Source: Bursaphelenchus xylophilus (Eukaryota; Nematoda; Chromadorea; Rhabditida; Aphelenchoididae). From it: DNA of 64,000 nt. The stretch's first letter is position 1. Each line of letters begins with the position of its first letter. The notes under the pieces are model-generated. The model had not been told where the DNA came from. It saw only the letters and a program-made list of their open reading frames with translations, and did not search any database. This document shows, in pieces, positions 11,271 through 20,843 of this stretch. The stretch is taken from contig CAJFCV020000003.1 of NCBI GenBank assembly GCA_904066235.2, forward strand, positions 2,232,001-2,296,000, in the 5' to 3' direction. The position numbers and the translations under genes are program-made.

Positions 11271-12086
11271 AATGGCAGAAAATGGACTATAAAAGGGCGG
11301 AAACTTGGAAAAGAGGGAAAATAAATTACAGAAAATTAATTTTAGGCTACTTATGACCAGTTTAAAACTTTTTGCAAGAATTCCGCATAAATTACGGTTT
11401 TTATGGAAAACGCCTCACAGCATTCGTATGATCGCCCCAAATGGCAACTAAAGAGTTGTGGTGAATCTACATAACGCTTGCTATCCAATGTTCATCATAT
11501 CCGCCGAGGAATGCAATACAAAACAAAATAAAACAGTTATTTAATTTTCAGATGGAAGCACGCATGTTACAGTCCCGTAGTTTAGCCTCTGTTCCTTACC
11601 AACTGAGTCTCCATGTAGATTTATCATTAGAGCGTCCACGCGCTCCGTTTTTCGTGGGATACGCAAGACGGCCTAAGTTTTACAAGCTGTGTGATCCCGG
11701 TGCTCTTAGGGAATCTTATATGACTTTTTGTGAATCTTATATGACTTTTTGGTCAAATATTGTTCCGTTCGATAAACCCCGGCCGCAGCTCGCCTTCTTA
11801 AAATCCCGAATTTGAAAGAAAACCCAGGCTATCCCAAAAATTTAACGAAATAAGCCGAACTGGATTTATTTCGTAGTAGGAAGCCTCAGTAACCTTTTCT
11901 GTAAATTTTAACCAGATTGCTACACTTTCCGGCAAGCTATAAGGCGTTTTCCATAAAAACCGTAATTTATGCGGAATTCTTGCAAAAACTTTTAAACTGG
12001 TCCTAAGTAGCATAAAATTAATTTTCTGTAATTTATTTTTCCTTTTTTCCACGTTTCCGCCCTTTTATAGTCCATTTTCTGCCATT

Positions 12087-12157
12087 TGCAGCCACCGGGA
12101 ATCGAACCTGGGTCGCCAGATTGATAATCCTGGCGCACAACCACTATACTACAGAGG
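12087..12157 (-). repeat. tRNA-like sequence, right arm of 2.6 kb palindrome
   Basis: Mirror copy of the tRNA-like sequence at 11200-11270, with A and B boxes unchanged. Confidence 0.6.
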
Positions 12158-12912
12158 TTGGGCCACGGAATTTTGAACATATTTTACATGTATCCGAAGC
12201 AGAATTTTATGCTGATTCCGAATCTGCTATAAAATCTTGCGGCATTTTTGATCTAAAGAAGTTATCGCCGATTTTTATCGACCGAATTACAGTATGACCA
12301 TGTTACAGTAATCTGACGGTAAAAATGCTACGATTTTCAGATTCCTGGGTGTCAAAAACCCCTGTATGCCAGGTTTGATCTTTGTGGTGGGATCACATCG
12401 GCCTCCAGAGGCTTTGAAGTGTAAAAACGTATTTTGTAAAAAAATATGCCTTCCGGGCATAATTAGGCAAAAATATTTTTAGCTTTTCTTCCACAAGTGC
12501 TACCGACTATATTAAGCCAAAAATCTCAAAATCGATTTTTTCCTAAGACCACCGCTGGTGCCCTGACTCAAAAATCGTGTTTTAAGAATACATATCCTGA
12601 AAACGAAGTCTCTGCGCCGCCTCTGCCAGAAGTTATAGCCTCCGACTTACCCTCACGTCTCTTGAACGCCCTGTAAATCATCAAAATTGATGATTTTTTT
12701 GGGTATTTTCGTTCGGCTAACTGCTAAAGACATCTCAATCCACGCAAAACGTGAGAAGAATTACAAAAAGCTTACCGTTTCCCAGCGATTTTTCAGTTGT
12801 GAATAAAAAAAATTTCAAAAATTTAATCTCGAGTTTTAGAAAATTTGAATTTTTCCCAAAAAATTTTATTTTCATTTTTCAATATTTTCCGGACAATTGG
12901 GCCGTTCGAAAA

Positions 12913-15568
12913 ATGGTAGACGTATTCCAGATCATCCTTGACAAACGGCACGCCTGGCTATTCCCCGGGAGCATTATCTCGGGCACTGTTTATATTCAAA
13001 CTTCCGCGCCGGTCAAAGCGAGGGCCGTCGAGGTTTTTTTCGAGGGAAAAGCGTGCACCGGCTGGTCGGAAACCGAACGTTGTGGGTGGGTTTGGCGCAC
13101 AAAATTGTCAATTATGATGTGATTGATAGTTCTACGAAAAATTCTTTTTATTTGGTCGTATTTGAGGCTATTTTTTCTTACAGATTTTTTGGGATTTTTT
13201 GATGACATTTGCCTAAAAATCTTATTTTTCGGGGAAAAGATTGATGACATTTTTTGATTTTTGGCAATTTTCTCATACATAAGAGCTTTTTCTGCTGTTG
13301 TAAAGTGATTTTTTCTTTATGATTTTTCATTACACCACTGTTTTACCTTATTTTAGCCTAAAATAAGGTAAATTTTGTCGAATTTTCCCGTTTTTACACT
13401 GAACTCGAGAATTTTGATTCCGTGTTACCTTTATTTTATTTTGACTGTCATTTTACGATAAAACGTTTAGTGATGAAACTCACACGATACACTTTGCTGC
13501 CGATATTATATATGCCAGACATGAACAAGTTGTTTGGCGTCCACCGCCCGGCCAGGGCGAGGGTTTTCTCCAGCCGGGCACTCATCAATGCCGGTTTCGA
13601 TTTCAAATCCCACTGAATGCGGCACCAAGTTTTGAAGGTGAGCTTTGACTGAGGGGAAGATTTGACCCGGGTCAAGTGTTACTTTTATAGAGGAAGAGTT
13701 GGCACATTGTGTAAAAATAATTTTTTGCGAATACTATGTTGAGATTTTTGATTGATTATTGCCTTTTTTTTATATTTTGGGCCGAATTTATGGCCTTTTT
13801 TACTTTTTGGGTCAAGTTTTTCTCTCTGAAGAAATCTGTTGACTCATTACCCAAATTCTCTTTGGATGGTTTTAAATGATCGTCAGCCCCATACAATTTT
13901 TTTTTGAAAAATTTTCACCTCCTTTTTGGCCATTCTTACCTTATGGGTCAAGTCTTCCCCTCGAAGTCATATCGAACTTTAGGCGGCTCCGGATCCATCC
14001 GCTACCGTCTGGTAGCCAAAATTGATCGTCCCTGGAAAATTGACGACACTCAATGTGTTGCGTTCACAGTTGTGCCTTATTTTGACCTGAATTTACTACC
14101 CTATTCTGGATATCCATTGCTTCGAGAATTCCACAAGACCCTGGAGTGTTGTTGCCATCAGTATGGGCGAGCGATTGCGAGGCTGTTCGTCAACAAAAGT
14201 GGATTCGTTCCAGGCGAACTGATCCCGATCCGAATGGAGGTTGAGAACTACTCCGACAAAGGAGTGAAATGGTTTGAAGCCATTGTAAGTCGATGAAAAA
14301 TTGTTGTTGAATTGTAAAATATGGAGATTGGGCAAGCTTAGACTGTATATTTTTGGATTTTGAGCTAAAATACGATGTGTACCTTGGTGGTGTAGTGGTA
14401 GTGATTTCGGACTTGGACTCAAAAGGTCGCGGGTTCGAGTCCCAGTATCGGAAAATGATGAAATTTTTGAGGGAAAGGATAGTGAGAGGTGTCAAAAAGA
14501 TTTGAAGACTTGTTTCGATAAAAGTTATATTGTTTTAGCTCTATCAAATCCATCATTTCACCGCCTCGCACGGAGGTCGGCAATGCATGCGCCATGATCA
14601 GATCCCAATAGCTAGCCTTCAAAGGGCCTTTGTCCCGATGAGATTCGCCAATTTCGTCCATGAAGATCTCCTTCAAGTCCCGGCGTGTGTCCCCAGTTTC
14701 AATTGTTGCCCAATCATTCAAGTGGAATATGCACTGCGGGTTTGCATTGAAATCAACGTTTTGGTTGGCCGCATGGCGTGTGAGGTCCCTGTTTTGATCG
14801 GTAGTGTGCCTGTCTTGAAGCCTGTGGACGTTCCGAGGGATCAAATTCACACCGGAAATCAATTGGCGCCACCTGAGCCAACTGCTCCGCCTAAGGGCTT
14901 TACTCCGCAGGTGGGTGTAGTTGGTGGCTTAGTGAAATATTTGAGTTATTTTTGGCCAAATTATTTATTTTTGACTTTGGTTTTTTACCTAAAATGGGAT
15001 TTTTTTCGAATTTTGGCGTGTTTCTTTCAAAAAAAAAAATTTTCGTATAAAAAGCCGCTTTGAATTAAAGAAAAAAGCATTTAAAAAGTATCAGAAAGCC
15101 ATAATGTTTATATTAAAACTCATTGGGCGATTTTTTATTATGATTTCCCAATGATTTTTGACCATTTTCTCCCCTTTGCTTCCAGTGGGATTCGAACCCG
15201 CGACCTTTCGACCGCAAGGTCGGAAATTAAACCAATATACCATAGAGACACACTACGCATTTTAGAGCAAAAAATTACTCAGAATTGTCTCAGGGGATTT
15301 TGAAAAGCTTTTCGCGATGTTTCGAGTTGATTTTGACCAGAAATTTTTTCGAAAATAATGAAATTTTGCAATTTTTGTGATATTTCTTTATAAACTTGCA
15401 TTTTTCTTGCAGATGATGCAATCTCCAACTGCACTAGAGCCTCTAAAGGAAGTGAAGGACGAGAAAGAAAGGATATCTCAGAATAATCCAGGAAATTCGA
15501 ACGTTCCCGGGCTAAAAATTGAAAGTCAAGTACAAGATCAGCCAAAAACCCCGGTAAAAGTCGGATGA
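12913..15568 (+). CDS. Arrestin-domain protein, paralogue A
   Basis: Five exons (12913-13085, 13471-13637, 13983-14284, 14539-14910, 15413-15568) join in phase to 389 residues. The N-terminal arrestin sandwich starts MVDVFQIILDKRHAWLFPGS and includes GTVYIQTSAPVKARAVEVFF and GTHQCRFRFQIPL. The C-terminal arrestin domain includes FVNKSGFVPGELIPIRMEVE and PSFNCCPIIQVEYALRV. The polar tail is disordered. Alpha-arrestins are adaptors for ubiquitination and endocytosis of membrane proteins; I see no canonical PPxY motif in the tail. An upstream in-frame ATG at 12751 exists, but the start at 12913 matches paralogue B. The gene is a tandem duplicate of B, with every splice phase conserved. Introns 3 and 4 each hold a tRNA-like sequence. 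AATAAA at 15588 follows the stop by 20 bp. Confidence 0.9.
13652..13964. repeat. Complementary sequences at the two ends of arrestin A intron 2
   Basis: GAGGGGAAGATTTGACCC lies about 14 bp after the donor, and its near-exact complement GGGTCAAGTCTTCCCCTC lies about 19 bp before the acceptor. They could pair in the pre-mRNA and draw the splice sites together. The paralogue has the same arrangement. Confidence 0.7.
14378..14451 (+). repeat. tRNA-like sequence in arrestin A intron 3
   Basis: A box TGGTGTAGTGG and B box GGTTCGAGTCC, with AAAGGTCGC between anticodon-like hairpin and T arm. It matches the sequence at the same place in paralogue B (17487-17561). Confidence 0.6.
15180..15253 (-). 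repeat. tRNA-like sequence in arrestin A intron 4
   Basis: Minus strand has TGGTATATTGG as A box and perfect GGTTCGAATCC as B box. It matches the sequence at the same place in paralogue B (19831-19904). Confidence 0.6.
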
Positions 15569-16002
15569 AGAAGAAGATAGTAGACTGAATAAATTGATTC
15601 TGACTCAATTGTGAATTTTTTAGCGAAATTTTTAGTTTTTTGATGCTGTTTTGCACGATGCAGAGGGTTGAAATTTTTGCACGGTGCGAAAAATTGTCTG
15701 GTTTTTTTGCACAGTGCGGTGAAATTTAGAGGAAAAAAAGATAAAAAACTGGTGTTTTTGGTCAATATGATGTATTTTGAGAAGATTTTTGAAATTTTTT
15801 TTTCGATTTTCAAAAAAAATTTTTTTTTATTTTTTTCAAATTTTTAAATTTTTTTCAAAATTTTTAATTTTTTTTTTGAATTTTTTATTTATTTTTATTT
15901 TTTTTTTTCAAAATTTTTTATTTTTTCCCCCTCAAAAAATCACTCTCTGATTTTTTCATTTTCATTCATTCGCATTTTTCCAAAAAAACGACGGGTCGAT
16001 AA
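15569..16002. other. Short intergenic region with extreme A/T homopolymer tracts
   Basis: Between the tandem arrestin genes. It contains three TGCACNGTGCG-type palindromic words (15650-15720) and about 150 bp of nearly pure T/A runs (15790-15950). No ORF is credible. Confidence 0.6.
15588..15593 (+). terminator. Poly(A) signal AATAAA of arrestin A
   Basis: AATAAA 20 bp after the TGA stop at 15566-15568. Confidence 0.6.
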
Positions 16003-19000
16003 ATGGTCGATTCTCTGAAGATCGCTCTTGACAATCAGAGGCGTTGGGTGTATCCTGGCGGGATTTTGTCGGGCACTGTGATTATTCAGGTCTCGGAGCC
16101 GGTGAAAGCGAGGGCCGTTGAGATCCGATTCGAGGGAAAGGCGAGCTGCGGCTGGACGGAATACGAATATAGACCGTGAGTTTGGTCGTTAAAACGGGCG
16201 TTTATGACATCTATAAGGCTCTTCCTTGACATTTATAAGGCTCAATTTTTTTGCGTTTAGGTCTGTCTACTATGATGGTAGATACCGGTCGCGCCACCGG
16301 TGGGTGAATTACGATGCTGAGATTGTCTATGCCAACCATGAGCAAGTGGTTTGGGGTCCGCCCTCCGGCCAAGGCGTTCTCCAACCGGGCACCCATCAAT
16401 GCCGATTCCAATTTCAGGTCCCACAGAATGCCGGCCCGACCTTCGAAGGTGGGTTTTGAGCGGAGGGGAAGAGTTGACTCGAGCCAAATGTTCCTCTTGA
16501 TCCATTTGGCCGGATTTGGGTGTTTGCATGGCCAAAAGATTGCTGGAGGTGCTTGGCCAAGGTTTTCTAAACCGTCTTGAGCAGAGTTGTAGTGGGTTAC
16601 CGATGATGTTGACCAAAATTTTGATTTGAGTCAAGTGTTTCTCAAAGAGAGAAAGAGTTGACCCGAAAGTAAAATTATTGCAATTAGATGTTTAGAATGT
16701 CTAGAGAACTTTGTAAGACACATGATAATTTTCTAAAGCTTGTAACGTTCAGGTTTTCCCACTTTGAGTCAACTGTTTCTCTCTGGGGAAACAGTTGACC
16801 CGAAAGTAAAATTATTGCAATTATATGTTCAGAATGTCTAGTAGGACTTTGTAATACACATAAAAATTTTAAAAGAAAGCTTATACATTCAAGTTTTCCC
16901 GCTATGAGTTAACTGTTTCTCTCTGGGAGAGACAAGAAATCTCTGGGAGAAACAGTTGACCCATACGCAGAATTTCTGTAAAATCATTTTAAATAGAGTC
17001 AGCTCTTTTGAAACGCCCCTTATTTTTTCGTACGATATTTATTTTCTTATTCTGGGTCAAGTGTTCCCCTCGTAACTTAATTCAATTTCAGGCCGACATG
17101 GGCACATCCGATACCATCTAAAAGCGAAAATTGATCGTCCATGGAGAGTTGACGACACTTGCTTCCTCCCGTTGACTGTTATGCCCTACTTCGATCTGAA
17201 TGCGCTACCGTACGCTGGTCATCCATTACTTCGAGAAATCCACAGAGATTTGCGTTGCTGCTGCCTCTCATACGGCCGTATGCTTGTGCGGTTATTCGTC
17301 AACAAAAGCGGATTTGTTCCGGGCGAAGCGATCCCGATTCGAATGGAAATTGAGAATAGTTCGGATAAGGGAACGCACAACTTTCAAGCCACTGTAAGTG
17401 AGGCAGATGTAGTCGTGAGATTGTAAAATATGCAATTTTAGGTGATAGGAGGTGTATATTTTTTATTTTTGGCCTAAAATACGAGGCGTACCTCTGTGGT
17501 GTAGTGGTAGTGGTTTTGGAGTTTGACTCAAAAGGTCGCAGGTTCGAATCCCCCTATCGGAAAAAAGTTTGGATTTTGCGCGGGAAGTGTAGATAAGACT
17601 CCAAAAAGAAGATGGAGACTGTTTAAAGTACGCACTTCCGCTAAGCCAAAATTGGCTTTCTCCCAGCAAAGAAATTTTTCGTTGCGGGACCCGCAATCGG
17701 TGGGCGTGTCAATAAAAATAAAAATATTTTTGGGTATTCCAATGTAAAACTGTTGTTCGAAGGGAATTTTTACAAAGGTAAGTCAGTTTTTACACCTAAT
17801 TTAGCTTGAAAATGCAATAATTGTTCTTATTTGTCCAAATTTTCGACATTTTTCGCAATGTTACATGATTTTTGATGTAAATCAAGGTTGGCTATGGAGA
17901 ATTTTAGTTTTTTGGTTGTAATTTCAGGAAAAAGCGCCATCCCGACACCGGAGTCACCTCCAAGGTCATGAACATCGATGTTTTTTGAACCGATCGGTAT
18001 GTTGTTTTAGATCATTATTGAATTATTTTTTTAGATTTTTGGGTAAATCTTTGGACTCGTCACTGCTAAAGCCTCTCGCATCCTCCAGTTGAAGAGTTGC
18101 TCGACTATCTCCACGCGGAATCCGGATTTCGTTTCGTCTGATCTTGCCCAGAGAAAATAGGCCATGAAGAATGTTGCCGAAGACACCAAGCCATCACCAA
18201 GTACTCCTCTACCAAGAAATGGATTGGTGGAAAATGGATTGGTCTCCTAGTCCCCCTTCACATGTTGCTGATCCCAAACGGCCCTCTTTAGGGCCGCATA
18301 TTACACTAATTTTTTAACCTGTTTTTGATGTTTTAGGTATAAATATTTTTATTTCAATTTGTCGTATTTTAGACGGTTTGGAGCTTATAATGAAGGATTC
18401 TTGACCAGTTCTTCCTTTTTTAGTCGTATTTGCCAGGATTATCTTCTACAATCCACTAACAAGACAAATTCTTTATTCGCAGATCAAAGAAATGTGGCCC
18501 TAAAGAGGGCCGTTAGGGATCAGTAATGTGTGAAACACCAGGAAAGAAATCCATCTTCCTTGGAAAAGGTGTATTTGATGATGGTCTTGGTGTCTTCGGA
18601 AACATTGTTCATGGCCTGGGCAAGATAAGACGAAGCAAAATCCGGATTCCGCGTGGAGATAGTGGAGAAAATCTTCAACTGGAGGATGCGAGAGGCTTTA
18701 GCAGTGACGAGTCCAAAGATTTACCCAAAAATCTAAAAAAATAATTCAATAATGATCTAAAACAACATACCGATCGGTTCAAAAAACATCGATATTCACG
18801 ACCTTGAGGAGGTGACTCCGATGTCGGGATGGACGATTTTGCGCTTTTTCCTGAAATTACAACCAAAAAACTAAAATTCTCCATAGCCAACCTTGGTTTG
18901 CATCAAAAATCATGTAACATTGCGAAAAATGTCGAAAATTTGGACAAATAAGAACAATTATTGCATTTTCAAGCTAAATTAGGTGTAAAAACTGACTTAC

Positions 19001-20161
19001 CTTTGTAAAAATTCCATTCGAACAACAGTTTTACATTGGAATACCCAAAAGTATTTTTATTTTTATTGACACGCCCACCGATTGCGGGTCCCGCAACGAA
19101 AAATTTCTTTGCTGGGAGAAAGCCAATTTTGGCTTAGCGGAAGTGCGTACTTTAAGTTACGAATTTTATTGTGTAGCTCTTCCAAATCCAACATTTCACC
19201 GGCCAGGATTGTGGACGTCACAAAATGAATTCTCATAAAGCGCAAATTGCTGGACTCCGCAAACAGTTCGTCCCCCTCAAATTTGGCAATTTTATCCACG
19301 AAGAATTCTTTCAAATCCCCTCATGTGTCCCCAGTTTCAACTATTGCCCAATTATGCAAGTGGAATATACGCTGATGATTCGGATCGAAGCCGATGTCAT
19401 GATGGACTGTGACATGATGTGCGAAGTCCCAATTTTGATTGGAAGTGTGCCTGTACGGAGGCCGGTCGAGGTGCCGAGAGCGCAAATTCACACGGAGAAT
19501 AAGTTGGTACCACCGGAACCAAGTGCGCCACCGAAGGATTTTACACCGCAGGTATGGACAAATATGGTCGTAGTAGGATAATTGAGTAACTTTGGACTTA
19601 AATTACCAATCCACTCAAAATTTTCGGGCCAAAAATTAAATTTTTTGCCAAAAGTTTTAAAAAGTCCCTACTTTTTGGGAGAAAAATCGATTTTTCGACC
19701 GGTCGCTCCTTTTTGGGGAAATTAAAAAGTGTTTAGAAAGTACTATTAACGTCTCTTGTTTATGTTGAGAGTTGTTTTGAATGCATTTAGTTTGATTTTT
19801 CAACGATTTTTGACCATTTTCCCCTCTTTGCTTCCAGTGGGACTCGAACCCGCGACCTTTCGACTATAAAGTTGGAAATGGAACCAATATACCACAGAGA
19901 CACATGACGTGTTTTTGGTTCAAAATTAATGCAGAATTGCCTCAGGGAATTTAAGTCGCATTTAAAAAAAATTATTTTGGAATTTGGACAATAATTTACC
20001 CAAAAACAAAAAAAAAATCAAAAAAAAAATTTTGTTATTTTTAGGTATCCCCCGCCAAAATTTCCGCAGACCCGAAACAAGATTACAAAGACGGGAAAGT
20101 CCCGCCGTATAACCCGGAATATTGCTACTATCCCGAATTGAATGCACCAACAAAGTGTTAA
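16003..20161 (+). CDS. Arrestin-domain protein, paralogue B
   Basis: Five exons (16003-16175, 16261-16448, 17092-17393, 19177-19551, 20045-20161) encode 384 residues. The protein aligns with paralogue A throughout: PVKARAVEIRFEGKASCGW and GTHQCRFQFQVPQNAGPTFE in the N-terminal domain, FVNKSGFVPGEAIPIRMEIE and PSFNYCPIMQVEYTLMIRIE in the C-terminal domain. Exon 2 is 21 nt longer than in A (extra Tyr/Arg-rich residues SVYYDGRYRSRHRW region). The last exon ends in a Tyr/Pro-rich tail (YNPEYCYYPELN) that differs from A. Exons 1 and 3 have the same length as in A and all introns fall at homologous sites, so this is a tandem duplication. Intron 3 is 1.8 kb because of a TTAA palindrome absent from A. 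AATAAA at 20224 is the likely poly(A) signal. Confidence 0.9.
16463..17073. repeat. Foldback words and a ~137-bp tandem duplication in arrestin B intron 2
   Basis: GAGGGGAAGAGTTGACTC near the donor is complementary to GGGTCAAGTGTTCCCCTC near the acceptor. Between them lie three small palindromes built on GTCAACTGTTTCTC and its complement (about 16627-16665, 16767-16803, 16907-16962), two of them on direct repeats with a period of about 137 bp that share GTTGACCCGAAAGTAAAATT. Confidence 0.75.
17487..17561 (+). repeat. tRNA-like sequence in arrestin B intron 3
   Basis: A box TGGTGTAGTGG and B box GGTTCGAATCC. Flanks on both sides are also similar to the copy in paralogue A. Confidence 0.6.
17627..19151. 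mobile_element. 1.5 kb palindromic TTAA-type element in arrestin B intron 3
   Basis: Ends AGTACGCACTTCCGC and GCGGAAGTGCGTACT are flanked by TTAA at 17623-17626 and 19152-19155. The arms are about 675 bp each, nearly identical, around a spacer of about 175 bp (18303-18477) that begins and ends with the complementary words GGCCCTCTTTAGGGCC and GGCCCTAAAGAGGGCC. An ORF at 18526-18744 lies in one arm, with no recognised domain. The right end stops about 21 bp before the exon 4 acceptor. Confidence 0.9.
19831..19904 (-). repeat. tRNA-like sequence in arrestin B intron 4
   Basis: Minus-strand A box TGGTATATTGG and B box GGTTCGAGTCC. The anticodon-like loop reads TTTATAG, i.e. a possible TAT. It is the counterpart of the copy in paralogue A intron 4. 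Confidence 0.6.
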
Positions 20162-20843
20162 AGGGTCAAGTGCAATATAAGCCCAAACTCCTGGAAAATT
20201 ATGACTGAATAAGAGGAGAATTGAATAAATAAACTGTATTACCATTGATTTTGTCATTTTTGTTGATTTTTTGAATATTTTTTTACTCTGTTTGCACTGT
20301 GTAACGATTTTTCATTTTTGCACAGTGCGGAGACTCGGTTGGGAAAATTGCACTGTGCAGTAGGTTGATGATAAAAAATGGCTGTAAAATTTTTACTGAA
20401 AACTTTTTTAGGCTATAAGTTACCTTTTTCAGCCTTTACTGAGCTACTGAAATTGATTTTGACAAAGATATGACCATTTTTTATATTGCACCAGACATCA
20501 GATAAGTACAATATAAAAAAGCTTGATTTTGATGTCCCAAAAGCCTCCACGATCTCCAATTGTTGTTCCGAATACTCCATAAGCCATTGAAAATTACCTT
20601 TACCATCAACTTTCCACACACTTTCATGGCGAAAGGGCGTGGAGCCCATAATTACCCGAAGGTGGGATCCGGCCTGTTCTCGAATATTTAAAAACGAATT
20701 AGCGCAAATTACAGCCTATCCAACTCCAAAGGCCCCAGCAGCTTCGAGGCTCACAATTTGGAAACTATTTTTTATTTTTTTGGATTTTTCTCGAATTCTT
20801 GAGATTTTTGGGTTACTGTAACTTTTCGGATTGCTGTAAAAAG
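20162..20843. other. Intergenic region
   Basis: Contains the arrestin B 3' UTR, two TGCACAGTGC-type words (20295-20360) and AT-rich sequence leading to the next gene. The short ORFs have no domain support. Confidence 0.5.

Larger units (their letters stand above)
10147..12754. mobile_element. 2.6 kb palindromic element with tRNA-like sequences in both arms
   Basis: The outer arms pair TTGAGACGTCTTTAGCAGTT with AACTGCTAAAGACATCTCAA and continue inward with few mismatches: the left arm runs to about 11430 and the right from about 11935. The left arm is longer because a 442-bp element is inserted in it (10319-10760). Each arm carries the same tRNA-like sequence. The central spacer of about 500 bp is unpaired, with a short ORF (11552-11815) lacking any recognisable transposase domain. 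I saw no clear target duplication at the ends. Confidence 0.85.
10072..12912. other. Intergenic region filled by a giant palindrome
   Basis: Between the divergent Clc-like and arrestin genes almost the whole interval is one palindromic element (10147-12754). The remaining sequence on each side is short and must contain the promoters of both genes. Confidence 0.6.

Noticed and set aside
11552..11815. 87-codon ORF in the centre of the 2.6 kb palindrome, possible transposase
   Set aside because: No transposase motif. It includes a short tandem repeat (ATCTTATATGACTTTTTG twice), so I kept it only as part of the spacer.
12751..12912. Upstream in-frame ATG extending arrestin A by 54 codons
   Set aside because: The extension is AT-rich, overlaps the palindrome end and is absent from the paralogue, whose start aligns with 12913.
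18526..18744. 72-codon ORF in the TTAA palindrome
   Set aside because: Its mirror in the other arm is equally present and no domain is recognisable; too weak for a gene.
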